A DNA stretch of 64,000 bases from Oscillospiraceae bacterium (GTDB taxonomy: Bacteria > Bacillota > Clostridia > Oscillospirales > Oscillospiraceae). The notes under the pieces are model-generated. The model had not been told where the DNA came from. It saw only the letters and a program-made list of their open reading frames with translations, and made no database searches. Shown here one piece after another: positions 59,827 through 64,000 of this stretch (position 1 is the stretch's first letter; every line of letters begins with the position of its first letter). The stretch lies in assembly GCA_015067885.1 (NCBI GenBank), contig SVLO01000006.1, forward strand, positions 22,475-86,474, read 5' to 3'. The position numbers and the translations under genes were made by a program.

Positions 59827-61044
59827 TTACAGCATGTTCACGATACGCTCCACAGCTTCCTTGGTCGCTTCCGCGCCGCCAAAGGCGGTCAGGCGGACAT
59901 AACCTTCGCCGCTGGGGCCGAAGCCGGAGCCGGGGGTGGTGGCCACGTTGGCACGGTCCAGCACCAGGTCGAAGAAGTCCCAGGAGCTCATGCCGTCTGG
60001 GGTCTTCAGCCAAATGTAGGGGGCGTTCACGCCGCCGGAGGCGGACAAGCCCGCACGGCTCAGGCCCTCACGGATGACCTTGGCGTTGTTCAGGTAGTAG
60101 TCGATGGACTCACGGGTCTGGGCGCGGCCCTCGGGGGTGTAGATGGCGGCGGCACCGCGCTGGATGACGTAGGGTACGCCGTTGAACTTGGTACACTGGC
60201 GGCGGTTCCACAGGGCGTTGAGCTTGGCGCCGTCCCGCTCCAGTTCCTTGGGTACCACGGTGTAGGCACAGCGGTTGCCTGTAAAGCCGGCGGTCTTGGA
60301 GTAGGACCGGAACTCGATGGCGCAGGTGCGGGCGCCCTCGATCTCGTAGATGGTGTGGGGTACGTCCGCCTCGGTGATAAACGCCTCGTAGGCGGAGTCG
60401 TAGAGAATGACGCTGCCGTTCTTGTTGGCATAATCCACCCAGGCCTGCAGCTGCTCACGGCTTGCTACGGCGCCGGTGGGGTTGTTGGGGAAACACAGGT
60501 AGATGAGGTCGGCCTTTTGTGCGGGAATTTCGGGGGCGAAGCCGTTGGCCTGGACACAGGGCATATAGACCAGCTTGTTCCAGCGGCCCAGCTCCTGCTG
60601 GTACTCCCCTGCCCGGCCGGCCATGGCGTTGGTGTCCACGTAGACGGGGTACACGGGGTCGCACACCGCCACCACGTTGTCCACGCCAAAGATGTCGCCG
60701 ATGTTGCCGCAATCGCTCTTGGCGCCGTCGGACACGAAAATCTCGTCAGGTGCGATGTCCACGCCGCGGCTCTTGTAGTCGAACTCGGCAATGGCGTCGC
60801 GCAGGAAATCGTAGCCCTGCTCGGGGCCGTAGCCGCGGAAGGTCTCCGCCGCGGCCATCTCGTCCACCGCCTTGTGCATAGCCTCAATGACCGCGGGGGC
60901 CAGGGGGCGGGTCACGTCACCGATGGACAGCTTGATGATCTTGGCCTCGGGGTGGGCGGCGGAGTAAGCGCCGATGCGGCGGGCCACCTCGGAAAACAGA
61001 TAGCTGCCGGGCAGCTTGAGAAAGTTTTGATTTACTTTAGTCAT
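59827..61044 (-). CDS. dapL: LL-diaminopimelate aminotransferase
   Basis: PLP enzyme of 405 residues that converts tetrahydrodipicolinate directly to LL-diaminopimelate for lysine and peptidoglycan. Features: [17 protein letters not shown] at the start, [33 protein letters not shown], and the PLP lysine in [13 protein letters not shown]. These are specific to DapL rather than general aspartate aminotransferases. The start follows GGAGCGATCGCT. It ends 12 bases after glnA, on the same strand, so nitrogen control of glnA may extend to it. Confidence 0.94.
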   Translation of the reverse strand: MTKVNQNFLKLPGSYLFSEVARRIGAYSAAHPEAKIIKLSIGDVTRPLAPAVIEAMHKAVDEMAAAETFRGYGPEQGYDFLRDAIAEFDYKSRGVDIAPDEIFVSDGAKSDCGNIGDIFGVDNVVAVCDPVYPVYVDTNAMAGRAGEYQQELGRWNKLVYMPCVQANGFAPEIPAQKADLIYLCFPNNPTGAVASREQLQAWVDYANKNGSVILYDSAYEAFITEADVPHTIYEIEGARTCAIEFRSYSKTAGFTGNRCAYTVVPKELERDGAKLNALWNRRQCTKFNGVPYVIQRGAAAIYTPEGRAQTRESIDYYLNNAKVIREGLSRAGLSASGGVNAPYIWLKTPDGMSSWDFFDLVLDRANVATTPGSGFGPSGEGYVRLTAFGGAEATKEAVERIVNML

Positions 61045-61056
61045 AGCGATCGCTCC

Positions 61057-62388
61057 TTAATACACGGTGATATACTTTTCAGTCTCCCAGGAGGACACAC
61101 GGGTGCGGTACTCATCCCACTCCTTGCGCTTGCCCTCGATGTAGTTTCCGGCCACGTGTTCACCCAGCACGTCCAAAATCAGCGGGTCCTTCTCCAGCTC
61201 ATCCAAAGCCTCCCGCAGGCTGCCGGGCAGACTGTCAATGTGGTGGGCGGCCCGGGTGGCCTTGTCCATCTCGTAGATGTTCTCCACAATTTCGGGGGGC
61301 GGGGTCAGCTTCTTCTCAATGCCATCCAAACCGGCAGCCAAACACACCGCAACGGCCAAATAGGGGTTGCAGGAGGGGTCAGGGCTGCGCAGCTCCAACC
61401 GGGTGGCATTGCCACGGGCGGCGGGAATACGGATCAGGGCGGAACGGTTGGAGGCGGACCATGCCTTGTAACAGGGAGCCTCGTAACCGGGTACCAGGCG
61501 CTTGTAGGAGTTGACCAGGGGGTTGGTAATGGCGGTAAAGCCCTTGACGTGGGCCAGCAGACCGGCGATGAAGTGATAAGCGGTCTGGGACAACTGGCGG
61601 GGGTCGTTGGGGTCGTAGAATACGTTTTCACCGTTTTTGAACAGGGACATATTCATGTGCATACCGTTGCCCGCCACACCGAAAATAGGCTTGGGCATAA
61701 AGGTGGCGTGGAGCTTGTGCTTTTGGGCGATGGTCTTGGCCACCAGCTTGAAGGTCATGACTTTGTCCGCACCCTCCAGCGCCTCGGCATACTTAAAGCC
61801 GATCTCGTGCTGGCCGGCGGCCACCTCGTGATGGACGGCCTCGATCTCAAAGCCCATCTTCTCCAGCACCATGCACATCTCCCGCCGGGCCGGCTCTCCC
61901 CGGTCCAGAGGACCCAGGTCGAAGTAGCCCACCTCGTCGTTGGTGTGGGTGGTGGGGTTGCCCCGCTCGTCGGTCTCGAACATGAAAAACTCCATCTCCG
62001 GACCGATGTTGAAGGTGTCAAAGCCCATGTCCTTGGCCCGCTGAATGACCCGGTGCAGCACGCCCCGGGGGTCGCCTACGAAGGGGGTGCCGTCGGGGTT
62101 ATGTACGTCACACACCAGCCGGGCCACCTTGCCGTACTCCGGCTGCCAGGGCAATTCCACAAAGCTGTTCAGGTCGGGGTAGAGATACTGGTCAGACTCG
62201 TTGATGCGCACGAAGCCCTGAATAGAAGAGCCGTCGATGGCGATCTCGTTGTTCACGGCCTTCTCGATCTGGGAGGCGGTGATGACCACGTTCTTCAACT
62301 GGCCGAAAATATCCACAAACTGCATACGGATAAATTCGATGCCATCTTCCTTTACAATGCGGATAACGTCCTGTTTTGTGTAAGCCAT
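61057..62388 (-). CDS. glnA: Glutamine synthetase, type I
   Basis: The main ammonia-assimilating enzyme, 443 residues, a Firmicute-type GS-I-alpha. Visible: [17 protein letters not shown] and the Asp50-type loop IDGSSIQGF near the start, [31 protein letters not shown] with the substrate arginine, and [16 protein letters not shown]. The adenylylation tyrosine motif of GS-I-beta is absent. It has its own consensus promoter and is followed by dapL. Confidence 0.96.
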   Translation of the reverse strand: MAYTKQDVIRIVKEDGIEFIRMQFVDIFGQLKNVVITASQIEKAVNNEIAIDGSSIQGFVRINESDQYLYPDLNSFVELPWQPEYGKVARLVCDVHNPDGTPFVGDPRGVLHRVIQRAKDMGFDTFNIGPEMEFFMFETDERGNPTTHTNDEVGYFDLGPLDRGEPARREMCMVLEKMGFEIEAVHHEVAAGQHEIGFKYAEALEGADKVMTFKLVAKTIAQKHKLHATFMPKPIFGVAGNGMHMNMSLFKNGENVFYDPNDPRQLSQTAYHFIAGLLAHVKGFTAITNPLVNSYKRLVPGYEAPCYKAWSASNRSALIRIPAARGNATRLELRSPDPSCNPYLAVAVCLAAGLDGIEKKLTPPPEIVENIYEMDKATRAAHHIDSLPGSLREALDELEKDPLILDVLGEHVAGNYIEGKRKEWDEYRTRVSSWETEKYITVY

Positions 62389-62447
62389 AAAAATACCCCT
62401 TTTCTCTCCCGTCTTCTGCGGTTCTAAGGCTATTATTCCAATGGTTG

Positions 62448-62476
62448 ATTATATATGTGTGTTTTTGGTCTGTCAA
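62448..62476 (-). promoter_or_regulatory. Promoter of glnA-dapL
   Basis: On the minus strand, TTGACA (62471-62476) and TATAAT (62448-62453) have a 17-base spacer, about 60 bases before the glnA ATG. Confidence 0.88.
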
Positions 62477-62505
62477 GGTGTTTTCCCCGTTTTCACAGGG
62501 GTGTC

Positions 62506-62535
62506 AAAAAGGCTCGCCAATCGGCGAGCCTTTTT
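62506..62535. terminator. Terminator upstream of glnA
   Basis: AAAAAGGCTCGCC pairs with GGCGAGCCTTTTT around AATC. It isolates glnA from upstream minus-strand transcription and lies after the broken membrane gene. Confidence 0.93.
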
Positions 62536-62585
62536 GTTGTTATTTGCATCCACAATTTCGTATTGAACGTCTTTATCGGCTATTC

Positions 62586-62714
62586 TTAAAGCATCTGCAC
62601 CACCCAATAAATAACACCATAAATCACACTGGCGCTGATGCCATACACAATGACAGGCCCGGCCACGGTGAACAACTTCACCGCCATACCGGTAACGTAG
62701 CCCTCTGCCTGTGG
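62586..62714 (-). pseudogene. C-terminal fragment of a membrane protein gene
   Basis: On the minus strand a 42-codon frame after an in-frame TGA reads GYVTGMAVKLFTVAGPVIVY and ends in TYWVVQML-like hydrophobic residues before TAA. There is no ribosome site and no upstream partner, but a terminator follows, as for a real gene end. I read it as the 3' remnant of a lost gene. The 62715-62824 stretch between it and the next gene shows nothing. Confidence 0.45.
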
Positions 62715-62824
62715 TCAATTAGGACGCAGTTTTTTGGGTCGATATTAGCAACTATTTTTCGAAGCCACCCGAAATATGACTTATGCATCCTGTATTCCCC
62801 CGCTTGGCATTTATCTGTCTTCTG

Positions 62825-64000
62825 TTACAATTCAAAACACTTTCGTACTCTCATAAGGGTTAATCTGTTTCTAACCATCGGTGAGTATTTGAGCAAAACA
62901 TTCTCAAGTTCGCGGGAAACACCTATTTCATCAAGCGTCGCTTTCACTCCCAATTTTTCATACAGGTCTTCGAGTGGCTTCAGATCCGGCAATTGGCAAA
63001 CCACTTCACAAATAGCATTCCAATTTGCCTGTAATGTCGCAGCGGTAACTTGCTCTGCGGCATCGTTTCTGTTTTCCTCTAGAATACCAGGCGCCAGCTC
63101 AGCGCCAAAAGTGTTTGTAATTAGATCCGCAGAAAATGTCCCGTAATCCTTGCAGGAAGGCTGCCGCAACGAAGCCAGGCGCCGGTACTCTTTGATTGCG
63201 AGCAATGTTCCAACACCGACTTTTTCACCATGTAATGCGTCTGAACTGTTTTCGATCAAAGGGGGATTCATTTCAATAAAGTGAGAAATATGGTGTTCTG
63301 CACCTGAGGCCGGTCTGGAATTACCGATCATTTGCATAGCAAGCCCGGACATCAACAATCCATACATCAGTTTTTCATAGGCATTTACATCCCCAGAAGC
63401 AATGCCCTCTGACGATGCCAAAACATTTTCCGTGGCTTGCCGGGTAAGCTCCGCTATGGTATCACAGTAAAATTCTCCGGTCAGCAGGTTGCCGATCTTC
63501 CAATCCGTAAGTGACACATATTTGCCGATCATATCACCAAAGCCCGATTTTGCCAATCGGATCGGTGCATTTTTGATAACATCCAGATCAGCGACAACAA
63601 TTCTCGGCGCAACCGCAGTTAGTGTTTTTTTGCATCCATTCCAGGTCATTGCGGCGACCGATGAACAGAAGCCGTCTACGCTGGCCGCCGTGGGACAGGA
63701 TACAAAAGCAAGTTCTTTCTTATACGCGCAATAACGTGAAATGTCGTGAACCGTCCCCGCACCTATAGCTATGATAATTTCCGTTTCTTCTGGCAGTACT
63801 TCCAGCAGAAGCGCTACGCCGTGCTCATTTGCGTGCAAGTTTTCGGCAGGAAGCACCACCTCCGCATCCACTTGGGGATGCCGGTCGGCAGTTGCTTTAT
63901 AGGTGTTTTCGTCATACACCGCCACACAATAACCTTGCAAGCCGTATTCTTTCATATATGTGTCTACTTTTTTGAGGCATCCTCTTTCGATCAGGCAAAA
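62825..64000 (-). CDS. Glycerol-1-phosphate dehydrogenase-like (AraM/EgsA family), 5' end outside window
   Basis: Iron-containing alcohol dehydrogenase-type fold, at least 391 residues; the frame stays open to base 64000, so the start lies beyond the window (an internal ATG at 63955 would cut the Rossmann strand). Diagnostic parts: AVYDENTYKA, IIIAIGAGTVHDISRY, SCPTAASVDGFCSSVAAM and the metal-ligand region AKSGFGDMIGKY with later GAEHHISHF. The AraM family reduces dihydroxyacetone phosphate to sn-glycerol-1-phosphate. It is AT-richer than the neighbours and may be acquired. Confidence 0.85.
   Translation of the reverse strand, partial: FCLIERGCLKKVDTYMKEYGLQGYCVAVYDENTYKATADRHPQVDAEVVLPAENLHANEHGVALLLEVLPEETEIIIAIGAGTVHDISRYCAYKKELAFVSCPTAASVDGFCSSVAAMTWNGCKKTLTAVAPRIVVADLDVIKNAPIRLAKSGFGDMIGKYVSLTDWKIGNLLTGEFYCDTIAELTRQATENVLASSEGIASGDVNAYEKLMYGLLMSGLAMQMIGNSRPASGAEHHISHFIEMNPPLIENSSDALHGEKVGVGTLLAIKEYRRLASLRQPSCKDYGTFSADLITNTFGAELAPGILEENRNDAAEQVTAATLQANWNAICEVVCQLPDLKPLEDLYEKLGVKATLDEIGVSRELENVLLKYSPMVRNRLTLMRVRKCFEL

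Overview
This window is most likely chromosome of an anaerobic gut Firmicute of the Oscillospiraceae (Clostridium cluster IV) type. The evidence is a moderately GC-rich sequence with strong AGGAGG ribosome sites, a complete sodium-dependent 2-hydroxyglutarate pathway for glutamate fermentation, LL-diaminopimelate aminotransferase (dapL), the gene order DUF512-der-plsY-gpsA, and a CpsB/C/D tyrosine-kinase module. The genus cannot be fixed from sequence alone. Both ends are cut: gpsA at the left edge and a glycerol-1-phosphate-dehydrogenase-like gene at the right edge.

Layout. 1-3.9 kb: gpsA, plsY, der and a DUF512 protein, all minus. 4-9.7 kb: AraC regulator, phosphohexomutase, MFS carrier, yceD-rpmF and a RluD-type synthase. 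9.7-15.6 kb: a lipoprotein, a polyamine ABC operon (potA, potB and a fused potC-potD), a phosphodiesterase and a 35-residue Gln/Asn-rich ORF. 15.7-18.8 kb: a candidate small RNA and an operon of an unknown protein, a DUF1538 membrane protein and a tandem P-II-like protein. 18.8-21.1 kb: exopolysaccharide tyrosine phosphatase, kinase and adaptor. 21.2-25.7 kb: carAB behind a hairpin leader; CarA lacks its catalytic Cys and His. 25.8-36.5 kb: DUF421/DUF4363, an AT-richer trk potassium pair, rarA, a membrane protein, nth, glyA, rlmA, a serine recombinase beside a gene remnant, a flavin-type oxidase and nrdR. 36.6-43.2 kb: pcrA and several secreted, membrane and regulatory genes.

43.4-47.8 kb is a small integrative element in a tRNA-Arg(ACG) gene. 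It is bounded by an exact 52-bp direct repeat and carries a tyrosine integrase. Its plus-strand operon (45101-46372) has three consecutive reading frames that are interrupted only by TAG codons: four TAGs, no TAA, TGA or frameshift. Read through, they give an 80-residue helical protein, a 192-residue winged-helix protein and a 145-residue GIY-YIG nuclease. This points to amber reassignment (most simply to Gln), as in some gut phages, inside a satellite-sized element. It is the most interesting signal in the window.

48.2-57.6 kb is a nine-gene minus-strand cluster for glutamate fermentation: GctAB moves CoA, HgdABC dehydrates 2-hydroxyglutaryl-CoA, and the GcdABCD pump decarboxylates glutaconyl-CoA while exporting sodium. 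A divergent AraC regulator and a 16-bp palindrome lie upstream. 58.7-64 kb: TetR regulator, a small membrane protein, dapL, glnA, a broken membrane gene and the partial dehydrogenase. A cell that ferments glutamate releases ammonia, which would suit a carbamoyl-phosphate synthetase that no longer uses glutamine; that link is inference.
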